Shown here one piece after another: positions 41,327 to 49,639 of a stretch of DNA of 64,000 nt (its first letter is position 1; every line of letters begins with the position of its first letter). A program made the translations under genes and the position numbers. Origin of the DNA: an uncultured Collinsella sp. GTDB lineage: Bacteria; Actinomycetota; Coriobacteriia; Coriobacteriales; Coriobacteriaceae. The notes under the pieces were generated by a model that made no database searches, was not told the origin of the DNA, and saw only the letters and a list, made by a program, of their open reading frames with translations. Location: positions 62,001-126,000 of the forward strand of contig UQKY01000001.1 in assembly GCA_900541785.1 (NCBI GenBank), read 5' to 3'.

Positions 41327-42340
41327 CTATTCGAACTGCCCGCCCTTTTTGGCGTGCTTGGACGGAGCGCTCAGAAAGCGGCCCGTCAAATAGTTCGCTG
41401 GACCGGAGATATCAATCCCCAGCAGCACGTGCCCCAGCCACAAAAACGCCGCGAGTACCAGCAATGGAATCACGCACGAGGTCACAATCATCACGATGAC
41501 GCCTTCGATGAGATCGGTCACTTGCTGCACAATTTCATCGGTCATCTGCTTGGCGCCGCTGGTCACCGACGTGACGAGACCCGAGGCACCGTCGGCAAGC
41601 TGCTCAAGCACGCTCTTGGACTCTGTGGACTCGGTCTTTTTCTTGCCTGCTTTGGAGCTGTCGCTATCTGCCGCACCCGCAGCGTCGGCCGCCTTTTGCT
41701 CGGCCGCCTCGATGCTAACGCGATACGTTTCGTCGACCTTCTGCGACACCCATACGCTTGCAGGCACCAACGCCATGCCAATTATGGCGACCACCAGCAC
41801 ACGCGTTGCCACGCGGCGCAAGACGGCGCTGGTGCTCCAGCGTCCGTGAATACCAAGTGACACTGCAAGGAGCACCAGCGCAAACGGAATTAGGATGCCC
41901 AGGCCAACCGACCACAAAATCGTGAGCAAATATTTCTCTAGGTATAGCACGGCGAGCACGATGCCCAAATTACCCGAAAGCTGTGCGAGCTGCTCGGCAA
42001 CCGGCGTTCCTGTATCGCCCGGTAGCGCAGTGATACCCGCAGATAGAGCGACGCACGAGGTCGTGAGCGCCAAAACATTGCCCTTCTTTTGATCGATGAC
42101 CTCGATGGTGGAGTCCCAAGTCTTGGTATCGGCAAAATGCGGGCGAGCTACAAAGCCTGACAACAGCGCCAGTACCACGAGCGCAACGATAAAGCCAATC
42201 TGCAGTTTTTTGTTTGCGCACACGACATCGGACAGGCTGGGCTGCAGCTCGGTTACCGTCGTATGCTCGGTTATCTGGACAGGACGCCCATGAGTCATCT
42301 CGTGCGCGTCTCCCTTTTGAATCAATCCGTTGCCCGGCAT
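41327..42340 (-). CDS. Membrane protein of unknown function
   Basis: A 337-residue protein not recognised. It has a 45-residue polar N-terminus, membrane segments at about 47-66, 105-135 and 138-165, another at about 178-197, then a charged extracytoplasmic or cytoplasmic stretch (about 200-255, rich in Ala, Lys, Ser and Glu) and a final hydrophobic helix at about 283-310. The ATG has GGAGG seven bases upstream. It is transcribed alone towards the lacA promoter and ends at a strong terminator. No functional context is evident. Confidence 0.75.
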   Translation of the reverse strand: MPGNGLIQKGDAHEMTHGRPVQITEHTTVTELQPSLSDVVCANKKLQIGFIVALVVLALLSGFVARPHFADTKTWDSTIEVIDQKKGNVLALTTSCVALSAGITALPGDTGTPVAEQLAQLSGNLGIVLAVLYLEKYLLTILWSVGLGILIPFALVLLAVSLGIHGRWSTSAVLRRVATRVLVVAIIGMALVPASVWVSQKVDETYRVSIEAAEQKAADAAGAADSDSSKAGKKKTESTESKSVLEQLADGASGLVTSVTSGAKQMTDEIVQQVTDLIEGVIVMIVTSCVIPLLVLAAFLWLGHVLLGIDISGPANYLTGRFLSAPSKHAKKGGQFE

Positions 42341-42455
42341 TTGGATACCTCCTCAGTCCGGCGTTTAATGCGAAAGGAAGTATACCCACCGAGCAAAAAT
42401 CGAACGGGAGGGCGTGCAGAAGCTCCATAACGCTGCTAGTCGAATAGTGCCATTT

Positions 42456-42609
42456 CAAAACTATGCCGGTTTACTACGGTAAAACCGATAGGACCGACCA
42501 CATTTGCTATTAGCAGAAAATGACAAGCTTTCTACCTACGGCTTTGATAACGCCGTTCTTTCCATAGTTGAAAGAATGCGATTCATCGTAGTAAACCGGC
42601 ATAGTTTTG
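42456..42609. repeat. 154-base element with perfect 23-base terminal inverted repeats
   Basis: Arms 42456-42478 and 42587-42609 are perfect inverted copies containing ATGCCGGTTTACTACG. The 108 bases between are A/T-richer than the surroundings and hold the shorter pair GTTCTTTCC/GTTGAAAGAA. No open frame and no clear target duplication. It has the form of a MITE. Confidence 0.7.
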
Positions 42610-42682
42610 TAACCGACAGGCCGAGTCGGCACCGCAGCAAACCTAATGACCCGTTTTCTTCCATCCTCAAAGGATCAAATGC

Positions 42683-42740
42683 ATGGCAGGAGTGTCCCTA
42701 GCTGCGGCAGATAAGGAACGTCCCCAAGTGCCGGGTAAAC
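42683..42740. repeat. GTCCCC-type repeat (copy 5)
   Basis: AGGAGTGTCCCTAGCTGCGGC then AAGGAACGTCCCCAAGTGCCGG, the same two-unit layout as copies 3 and 4. Confidence 0.55.
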
Positions 42741-42802
42741 AGAAAAGCCCTGCTGCGGATAGCGGCAGAGCTTTTGGAAGGGGACTTGGTTGTGAGGGCT
42801 CG

Positions 42803-43141
42803 TTAGGCGAGCTTGGCCTCGAGCTCGGCGATGCGCTTGTAGGCATCGATGGTAAAGCGGGTCTGCTTCTCCAGGATCATAGTGGTCATGAGGGTGTCCT
42901 GAGCGTGAGCCATGATGAAGGTCATCTCCATCTCGCCACCGCCGGCCTCCTGCGAAAGCAGCTTGGTCTGCGTGTCGTGGGCACCGATGAGCGCATCGCT
43001 GGCATCCTTGTGCAGCTGCTCGGCCTTCTCAAAGTCACCCTCGCGAGCAGCATCGAGCGCTGCAAGCAGATCGGTCTGGGCGTCACCTGCGTATGCGACA
43101 ATCTCGAATCCAACCATCGAGATTTCTTCTTTGGTTGCCAT
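42803..43141 (-). CDS. lacF: PTS lactose/cellobiose-type EIIA
   Basis: A 112-residue EIIA-Lac protein that carries phosphate from HPr to EIIB. The phosphorylated residue is His79 in FIMAHAQDTLM, and the metal-binding Asp is in the same helix. Helical and of normal family length. It is the only EIIA of this type in the window while three EIICB genes follow, so it probably serves all three. Its promoter region carries the same LacR-type and GTTCAC-type motifs as lacA. Confidence 0.93.
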   Translation of the reverse strand: MATKEEISMVGFEIVAYAGDAQTDLLAALDAAREGDFEKAEQLHKDASDALIGAHDTQTKLLSQEAGGGEMEMTFIMAHAQDTLMTTMILEKQTRFTIDAYKRIAELEAKLA

Positions 43142-43286
43142 GTTGCGTTCCTTTCACATATGAACCAATGGAGAGCATCGCGTCCGGGCATACGCGCTGC
43201 GCTGTGTATGACAGAAACAATAACATTCAAACAAAAAGGAACAATGCAAAACGTAATTTCGAGCTATGAACGGTCACTTTTCGCCC

Positions 43287-43324
43287 GTGAACGGTTTTTA
43301 AACCAATTTGAACAATATCGAACA
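43287..43324 (-). promoter_or_regulatory. Regulatory sites upstream of the EIIA gene
   Basis: GTGAACGGT (43287-43295), with a second ATGAACGGT at about 43266-43274, and TTTGAACAATATCGAACA (43307-43324). The last matches the LacR-type motif before lacA and before the regulator gene itself. Confidence 0.55.
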
Positions 43325-43355
43325 CAATTAGCGGCAACCCAAACAGATCCGCGCC

Positions 43356-44360
43356 CTAGCGTACATCGCGCACCGTATCGCCCTCGACGAGCACGCCCGG
43401 AAACAGCATGTGCTCCACACCGGGTTCAACGCCCTCGGCGCCGGCAATCTTGTCGACCGCCCACATGCCGACGCGCTTGTTGTCAAAGCGCACCGTAGTC
43501 AGGCGACAATCGGGCACGATGTCGCCCAGACTGTCATCAACACCCACCACGCTCACGTCCTGGGGCACGCGCTTCCCGCGCGACTCGAGCCCACGGATGC
43601 AGCCATATGCCATGGCATCGTTGGAGGCATAGATGGCCGTACAGGTCGGATCTTCCGCCAGAGCCTGGCCTGCGGCATATCCGCTCTGTGCCGTCCAGTC
43701 GCCGCGCACGAGCTGCGGGGGCTCAATGCCATGCGCACGCAATGTCTCACGCCAGCCTTCCTCGCGCCGCATGCCCGAAAGCGAGCGCTCGGGGCATGAG
43801 ATAAAGTGCACGGTTTTGTGCCCCCTCCCCAGCAAATACTCGACCACCTGGCGCGAGCAATCGAACTGGTCGTTATCGACCGTTGAACAGAGCGGGTGCT
43901 CCAACATCGTAACGAGCACCGTCTGCATGCCGGGCAGCGGCTCGAAGGTTCCAAAGTCCGCCGGCATGCGGTTCATAATCACAACCATGCCATCCACCGG
44001 CAGTGCGCTCATGCGCGACGATGCGCTCTCGAGGGTATACGGATGCCCGTCTACTTTAGTGAGGGTGATGGCATAGCCATGTTTGTCGGCCGCGGCGGCA
44101 AAGCCCTCCATACGGTCGAGATTGCCGGTGCCGGTAATGTTGAACATGGCGACGCCGACGGTCTTAAACTTACCGCGGCGCAGCGATCGACCGGCAAAAT
44201 TGGGGCGATACCCCAGCTCGCGCATGGCGGCACGCACGCGTTCCTTGGTCTCGGGGCGCACGCTGGGCGAATCGTGCACGGTGCGCGAGACCGTCTGCTC
44301 CGAGACGCCCGCGAGGCGCGCTACGTCTTTGACGGATACCGATTTTTTAACAGCGGCCAT
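43356..44360 (-). CDS. LacI-family regulator of lac cassette 1
   Basis: A 334-residue LacI-type repressor with HTH SVKDVARLAGVSEQTVSRTVHD and sugar domain (AIYASNDAMAYGCI, VVGVDDSLGDI). It starts at ATG and is divergent from the EIICB gene at 44718. Two inverted 19-base operator copies lie between them. It is paralogous to the regulators of cassettes 2 and 3 and the gal operon, each with its own operator sequence, implying different inducers or insulated control. Confidence 0.88.
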   Translation of the reverse strand: MAAVKKSVSVKDVARLAGVSEQTVSRTVHDSPSVRPETKERVRAAMRELGYRPNFAGRSLRRGKFKTVGVAMFNITGTGNLDRMEGFAAAADKHGYAITLTKVDGHPYTLESASSRMSALPVDGMVVIMNRMPADFGTFEPLPGMQTVLVTMLEHPLCSTVDNDQFDCSRQVVEYLLGRGHKTVHFISCPERSLSGMRREEGWRETLRAHGIEPPQLVRGDWTAQSGYAAGQALAEDPTCTAIYASNDAMAYGCIRGLESRGKRVPQDVSVVGVDDSLGDIVPDCRLTTVRFDNKRVGMWAVDKIAGAEGVEPGVEHMLFPGVLVEGDTVRDVR

Positions 44361-44517
44361 AGGTCGATCTTTCTATGTCGACGATGCCATTGGTGGCACC
44401 TTGCGCAGTCATTTTTAACGCCTTCAAGTATATCCAACGCCTCCCCCACCATACGCTCACCACCCAAAACCTACCGTTCACCGACATTTTTGCTTCCCCG
44501 AACGGCTTTTGGCACCC

Positions 44518-44657
44518 AAATGTTAACGTTGCCATTGTGCAAACACAGAGCCACCGGGCGGCTCAAACGTTTACGCGTAAGGAATCGACGGTTCGCAGGC
44601 ACAGGAACCACCGGTTCGCTTCTTTTTATGTGTCACAAAATGGCAACGTCAACATTT
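44518..44657. promoter_or_regulatory. Operator pair of lac cassette 1
   Basis: AAATGTTAACGTTGCCATT (44518-44536) and its inverse with one difference (44639-44657) flank the divergent promoter region, 121 bases apart. ACCGTTCAC also occurs at 44473-44481. Confidence 0.65.
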
Positions 44658-44717
44658 TGGCAACCGAAAGTCAAAAGCTACCATCGTTGCTAACCCACCG
44701 ACTCTTAGGAGCATTGC

Positions 44718-46493
44718 ATGGAGCAACTCATCGCCATCATCGAAAAGGGCCAGCCCTTTTTCAACGCGATCGCCCGCAACAAGTACCTCAAGGCGATCCG
44801 CGACGGCTTTATCTCCGTCATCCCCATCATCATCTTCTCGTCCATCTTTTGCCTGGTAGCCTCGGTCCCCAACATCTGGGGTTTCTACTGGCCCGATGAC
44901 ATCAACAACGCTCTGTGGAAGTGCTACAACTACTCCATGGGCATCCTGGCCATCGCCTGCGCCGCCACCACGGCCAAGCACTTCGCCGACGCTCAGAACC
45001 GCGACCTGCCCAAGAATAACCAGATTAACTTTATCTCATGCATGTGCGCGGCCATCATCGGCTTCTTGCTCCTTTCGAGCGACACGGTCGCCACGGACGC
45101 CGCCAGCGGCTTCAACACCACCTACCTTGGTTCCAAGGGCCTGCTGACCGCCTTCATCGCTGCGTTTGTGACCGGCATCATCTACAAGTTCTTTATCAAG
45201 CGCAACATCACCGTCAAGATGCCCGAGCAGGTTCCGCCCAACATCTCGCAGACCTTCAAGGACATCATCCCCTTCTCCGTCTGCATCACCGTCTTTTGGG
45301 TTTTTGACATCGTCTTCCGCGCTGCTTTTGGCTTCTGCTTTGCCCAGGGCGTCATCCAGGTGTTCCAGCCCCTGTTCACCGCTGCCGACGGCTACATCGG
45401 CCTCGCTGTGATTTACGGCGCCATGAGCCTCTTCTGGTTCGTCGGCGTCCACGGCCCCTCGATCGTCGAGCCCGCCATCGCCGCCGCTCTCGTTGCCAAC
45501 ATGACCGACAACCTGGCTGCGTTCCAGGCTGGCCAGCACGCTTCCGCTGTCCTGACCCAGGGTGCCCAGTACTTCGTCGTCTGCATGGGCGGCACCGGTG
45601 CCACGCTCGTCCTGGTCTTTATGTTCTGCTTCCTAGCCAAGTCCCAGGAGATGCGCGCCGTCGGTAAGGCCGCCATCGTCCCCGTCTGCTTTGCCGTCAA
45701 CGAGCCGCTGCTGTTCGCCGCGCCCATCGTGCTCAACCCCGTCTTCTTTGTCCCGTTTGTCTTTGCCCCGATCGCCAACATCTGGATCCTCAAGATCTTT
45801 ATCGACTTCTTGGGCATGAACGGCTTTATGTACACCCTGCCCTGGACTGTCCCCGGCCCCATCGGCACCATCATGGGCCTGGGCTTCCAGCCGCTCGCCT
45901 TTGTGATGCTCGCCCTTATCCTGGTCGTCGACTTCGTTCTGTACTACCCGTTCTTCCGTGCCTACGACGCCCAGAAGTGCGCCGAGGAGGCCGAGATTTC
46001 CGAGGAGGAGCTCGCCGCCAAGAACGCCGAGAAGGCCGCCAAGCTCAACGATGCCTTCCAGGGCAAGGCTGACGCCAAGAGCGTTGCCGCCGGCGCTGCT
46101 GCCGAGGCCGTGAAGGCCGCCGCCCCCGCCGCTCCCGCCGCTGTCGCCACTGAGGCAACGACCGCCAGCGACCTCAACGGCAAGCGCGTGCTCGTGCTCT
46201 GCCAGGGCGGCGGAACCTCGGGCCTGCTCGCCAACGCGCTGGCCAAGGCCGCCAAGGAGCGCGGCATTAACCTCGAGACCGCTGCCGAGGCCTATGGCAA
46301 CCACGTGGACATGCTCCCCGACTTTGACCTGGTCGTCCTGGCCCCGCAGGCCGCAAGCTACCTGGCCGACCTGCAGAAGGACTGTGAGCGCGTGGGCAAC
46401 AAGTGCGTCGCCTGCCGTGGCAAGCAGTACATCGAGCTCTCCCAGAACGGCGACAAGTCTCTCGCCTTCGTGAGTGAGCAACTTTCGAAGTAA
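44718..46493 (+). CDS. lacE: PTS lactose-type EIICB permease, cassette 1
   Basis: A 591-residue protein with an EIIC domain (about 1-420, about ten membrane segments, conserved FAVNEPLLFAAPIVLNP and GMNGFMYTLPW), an Ala/Glu-rich linker (about 425-485) and a C-terminal EIIB domain whose phosphocysteine is Cys495 in VLVLCQGGGTS. It imports and phosphorylates a beta-galactoside. EIIA must come from elsewhere, probably the gene at 42803. A stem-loop separates it from the hydrolase gene downstream. Confidence 0.92.
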   Translation: MEQLIAIIEKGQPFFNAIARNKYLKAIRDGFISVIPIIIFSSIFCLVASVPNIWGFYWPDDINNALWKCYNYSMGILAIACAATTAKHFADAQNRDLPKNNQINFISCMCAAIIGFLLLSSDTVATDAASGFNTTYLGSKGLLTAFIAAFVTGIIYKFFIKRNITVKMPEQVPPNISQTFKDIIPFSVCITVFWVFDIVFRAAFGFCFAQGVIQVFQPLFTAADGYIGLAVIYGAMSLFWFVGVHGPSIVEPAIAAALVANMTDNLAAFQAGQHASAVLTQGAQYFVVCMGGTGATLVLVFMFCFLAKSQEMRAVGKAAIVPVCFAVNEPLLFAAPIVLNPVFFVPFVFAPIANIWILKIFIDFLGMNGFMYTLPWTVPGPIGTIMGLGFQPLAFVMLALILVVDFVLYYPFFRAYDAQKCAEEAEISEEELAAKNAEKAAKLNDAFQGKADAKSVAAGAAAEAVKAAAPAAPAAVATEATTASDLNGKRVLVLCQGGGTSGLLANALAKAAKERGINLETAAEAYGNHVDMLPDFDLVVLAPQAASYLADLQKDCERVGNKCVACRGKQYIELSQNGDKSLAFVSEQLSK

Positions 46494-46502
46494 GTAACGC
46501 CC

Positions 46503-46536
46503 AGGGCCAGCCGACCATCCAAGACCGGCTGGCCCT
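46503..46536 (+). other. Stem-loop between EIICB and hydrolase genes, cassette 1
   Basis: AGGGCCAGCCG/CGGCTGGCCCT (11-base perfect arms) start ten bases past the permease stop, with tail TCGATTT. Comparable stems occur in cassette 3 and between scrA and scrB. Confidence 0.6.
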
Positions 46537-46559
46537 TCGATTTAGACGATTGGATCATC

Positions 46560-47999
46560 ATGTCCGTTAATCCTGCTAGCGTCACCAACCCGCCCGCGCA
46601 GTTTCCCGAGGACTTTGTCTTTGGCGGCGCCACCGCTGCCTACCAGGTAGAGGGCGAGACCCGCACTCACGGTAAGGGCAAGGTTGCCTGGGACGACTTT
46701 CTGGAGGCCCAGGGGCGCTTCTCCCCCGATCCCGCTTCGGACTTCTACAACCAGTACCCCGTCGACCTGGAGCTGTGCGAGGAGTTCGGCATCAACGGCA
46801 TTCGACTCTCCATCGCCTGGAGCCGCATCTTCCCCAACGGCACCGGCGAAATCAACCCCGAGGGCGTCCAGTTCTACCACGATCTCTTCGCCGAGTGCCA
46901 CAAGCACCACGTTGAGCCGTTCGTCACGCTGCATCACTTTGACACGCCGCTTCCCCTCTTTGAGAAGGGCGACTTCCTCAACCGCGAGACTATCGACGCC
47001 TTTGTGGACTTTGCCACCTTCTGCTTTAAGGAGTACGCCGACCAGGTAACCTACTGGTTCACCTTTAACGAGATTTGGGCCGACGCCTCCAACACCTACA
47101 TCGAGGGCACCTTCCCCGGTGGCGTCAAGGCGCATCTTGCCGAGGCCTTCCAGTGCGAGCACAATATGATGCTCGCCCACGCCAAGGCAGTACTGGCCTT
47201 CCACAACGGCGGTTTTAAGGGCAAGATTGGCGTCATTCAGTCGCTGGAGTTCAAGTACCCGCTCAACGAGAACGACCCCGCCGACATCAAAGCCGCCAAC
47301 AACGAGCACGTGCTGCAAAACCAGTTCTTGCTCGACGCCACCTTCCGCGGCGACTACGCGCCCGACACCCTCGAGTGCGCTAACCGCCTGGCTGCCGTCT
47401 CGGGCGGCACCATCGAGATCTTGGACGAGGACCTCGAGATTATGCGCGAGGCCGCGCTCTGCAACGATTACCTGGGCGTTAACAACTACCAGTGCCGTTT
47501 CTTGAAGGCTTACGATGGCGAGAACGACCTGCACCACAACGGTACGGGCGAGAAGGGCACCGGTCGCTGGCGCGTCAAGGGCATTGGCGAGCATGTGAAC
47601 AAGCCCGGCATCCCCACCACCGACTGGGACTGGATCATCTATCCCGAGGGTCTGTTCGATCTGCTCGTCTACATTAAGCAGCGCTACCCCAACTACAAGC
47701 AGATCTTCATCACCGAGAACGGCATGGGCTACAAGGACCCCTACAAGAACGGTTTTGTGGACGACCAGCCGCGCATCGACTACATCGAGCAGCACCTGCG
47801 TTGGCTGCTCAAGGCCATGGAGGTGGGCGTCAACGTGGGCGGCTACTTCCTGTGGAGCCTGCAGGATCAGTTCTCCTGGACCAATGGCTACAACAAGCGT
47901 TACGGCTTCTTTTACGTTGACTTTGAAACCCAAAAGCGCACGCCCAAGGCAAGCGCCTACTGGTACAAGCACGTGGCGCAGACCCGTCGTCTGGACTAG
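46560..47999 (+). CDS. lacG: 6-phospho-beta-galactosidase (GH1), cassette 1
   Basis: A 479-residue GH1 enzyme closely following LacG: FGGATAAYQVEGETRTHGKGKVAWDDF, SIAWSRIFPNGTGEINPEGV, VEPFVTLHHFDTP. The acid/base is Glu171 in FTFNEIW and the nucleophile Glu386 in FITENGMGYKD. The C-terminus has SWTNGYNKRYGFFYVDFETQKR with the phosphate-binding Lys/Tyr region. The expected reaction is lactose 6-phosphate to galactose 6-phosphate and glucose. The first 13 residues are an extension compared with the copy in cassette 3. Confidence 0.92.
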   Translation: MSVNPASVTNPPAQFPEDFVFGGATAAYQVEGETRTHGKGKVAWDDFLEAQGRFSPDPASDFYNQYPVDLELCEEFGINGIRLSIAWSRIFPNGTGEINPEGVQFYHDLFAECHKHHVEPFVTLHHFDTPLPLFEKGDFLNRETIDAFVDFATFCFKEYADQVTYWFTFNEIWADASNTYIEGTFPGGVKAHLAEAFQCEHNMMLAHAKAVLAFHNGGFKGKIGVIQSLEFKYPLNENDPADIKAANNEHVLQNQFLLDATFRGDYAPDTLECANRLAAVSGGTIEILDEDLEIMREAALCNDYLGVNNYQCRFLKAYDGENDLHHNGTGEKGTGRWRVKGIGEHVNKPGIPTTDWDWIIYPEGLFDLLVYIKQRYPNYKQIFITENGMGYKDPYKNGFVDDQPRIDYIEQHLRWLLKAMEVGVNVGGYFLWSLQDQFSWTNGYNKRYGFFYVDFETQKRTPKASAYWYKHVAQTRRLD

Positions 48000-48045
48000 T
48001 GGCTGGCGGGGTTGCCCGCTCACACAACCTGTCCCCATTTCTCAG

Positions 48046-48081
48046 CCGGGGGCGGCACGTCACACGGCGCGCCGCCCCCGG
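48046..48081 (+). terminator. Terminator of lac cassette 1
   Basis: CCGGGGGCGGC/GCCGCCCCCGG (11-base perfect arms), with tail TCTTTTTGTTTTT. Confidence 0.85.
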
Positions 48082-48110
48082 TCTTTTTGTTTTTGGGCTG
48101 GTCGGGAGCC

Positions 48111-48256
48111 GTTTGTCTCGATCTGTAACATCTAGCCGAGTTTTTTGGTCCTAGCTGTTACAGATTGAGACGAACAAGATTGCTCTTTCCGAAGAAGCTA
48201 AATCTGTAACACGTAGCCCGCTTTTGACCGTCTACCTGTTACAAATCGAGACAAAC
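48111..48256. repeat. Palindromic repeat array D, two units
   Basis: Unit 1 (48111-48175) has 20-base arms built on GTTTGTCTCGATCTGTAACA and its inverse with two differences around a 25-base centre. Unit 2 (about 48200-48256) keeps ATCTGTAACA and the right end GAGACAAAC. A unique stretch of about 25 bases separates them. The array lies between the converging hydrolase gene of cassette 1 and the LacI gene of cassette 2. Confidence 0.8.
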
Positions 48257-48266
48257 GGAGTAGGAC

Positions 48267-49295
48267 CTAACCCCGTATGTCCCTAACAGTCGAGCGTTCG
48301 ACCAGCGTGCTCGGCACATGAATCGCCTCGATAGACGAGCTCTCTCCAATCGCCGCCTCAAACGCAAGCTTACCGACACCGCGCAAATCAAATCGCAGCG
48401 TCGTCAGCCGATTGTGAGGAACAAGTCCCTCGAGTGCGTCGTCGATACCAACCACGCTCACGTCGTCGGGCACGGACAGGCCCGCGTTCTCGAGCGCGGC
48501 GATAACGCCCAGCGCCATCTGGTCATTTGCCGCAAGCACGGCAGTCGGCGCCTGCGACCCGCCGGCAAGCACCTCGGCCGCAATCCGCTCGCCCATGGCG
48601 TACCCACTGTCCGCACTCCAATCGCCGCGCAGCATCGGAGCGGCATCGACATGAGCACGACCCAGCGTATCGCGCCAACCGGCCTCACGAAAACGCGAGG
48701 AAATCGAGTTTTCCGGACCCGCCACAAACCGCATATTCGAGTGACCATGTTCCAGCAGATAATTGGTCAACAGCTCGCACGAACCATACTGGTCGGAGTC
48801 GATCGTCGTGCAGCGCGGATGCGCATACATGGACAGGATGACCGTTCGCACTCCCGGCTGGGGAACAAACTCCTCAAAATCGGGAGCCATGCGGTTCATG
48901 TTGAGAATCATGCCGTCGACGGGTCGCTCGACCATGCGGCGCGAGGCATCGGCAAGTGCATAGGGCTTGTCGCCGCCCATCTCGATCATAGTGACGGCAA
49001 AATCGTGCTCGCGCGCCGCTTGCATGATACCCTCGAGCGTCGCCAGGTTACCGACACGTGTGATGTTGTACATGCACAGGCCAATAGAACGATACGACCC
49101 GCCGCGCAACGCCGCTCCAGCAAAATTGGGACGAAAGCCCAGCTCTTCCATGGCGGCCAGCACACGCTTGCGCGTCTTTTCCGTCACGTTGGGCATACCG
49201 TTGACCACGCGAGACACAGTCTGGCGGCTCACGCCAGCGAGCGCCGCAACCTCTGCCGCGCTCGCCGAACGACCATTCCTTGTCTGCTGATCCAT
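48267..49295 (-). CDS. LacI-family regulator of lac cassette 2
   Basis: A LacI-type repressor of about 342 residues with HTH SAAEVAALAGVSRQTVSRVVNG and sugar domain (AVLAANDQMALGVI, VVGIDDALEGL). The start is uncertain: the ATG at 49295 has a close purine run, and a GTG at 49304 has AGCAGG five bases upstream. It is divergent from the hydrolase gene at 49640. Three copies of its presumed operator lie between, one near its own start. Confidence 0.86.
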   Translation of the reverse strand: MDQQTRNGRSASAAEVAALAGVSRQTVSRVVNGMPNVTEKTRKRVLAAMEELGFRPNFAGAALRGGSYRSIGLCMYNITRVGNLATLEGIMQAAREHDFAVTMIEMGGDKPYALADASRRMVERPVDGMILNMNRMAPDFEEFVPQPGVRTVILSMYAHPRCTTIDSDQYGSCELLTNYLLEHGHSNMRFVAGPENSISSRFREAGWRDTLGRAHVDAAPMLRGDWSADSGYAMGERIAAEVLAGGSQAPTAVLAANDQMALGVIAALENAGLSVPDDVSVVGIDDALEGLVPHNRLTTLRFDLRGVGKLAFEAAIGESSSIEAIHVPSTLVERSTVRDIRG

Positions 49296-49355
49296 GCCTT
49301 CCACGCTAACCTGCTTCCCAACTATTCCCCGCGCCCATGGCGCATCGTACATACA

Positions 49356-49371
49356 TTGATAACGTGCTCAT
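49356..49371. promoter_or_regulatory. Operator copy 1 of lac cassette 2
   Basis: TTGATAACGTGCTCAT lies about 60 bases before the regulator start and matches the two sites at 49488-49526. Confidence 0.55.
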
Positions 49372-49487
49372 GATACCCGAGCCATATACCACAACATGAA
49401 AACTTCTGTCAATCAAAACCGCTTACCGAACAAATACAACCGTTCGCGGCTGTTTGAAGTTGTTTTGTTTCTATACATCCCAGCCGG

Positions 49488-49526
49488 ATGTTAACGTGCT
49501 CATTGTCAAATGTTCACGTGCTCATT
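49488..49526. promoter_or_regulatory. Operator copies 2 and 3 of lac cassette 2
   Basis: ATGTTAACGTGCTCATT (49488-49504) and ATGTTCACGTGCTCATT (49510-49526) are direct repeats exactly 22 bases apart, two helical turns. Confidence 0.65.
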
Positions 49527-49639
49527 TTGGTTCTAATCATTTTAAGATAGTGTTTATCGGGCTTTTTCACCGCTGAACGCTAACCAGGGAGCCTCCTGAG
49601 CGCAAACGCACAATATCGAACAGCGAGACGAGAGGGTGT

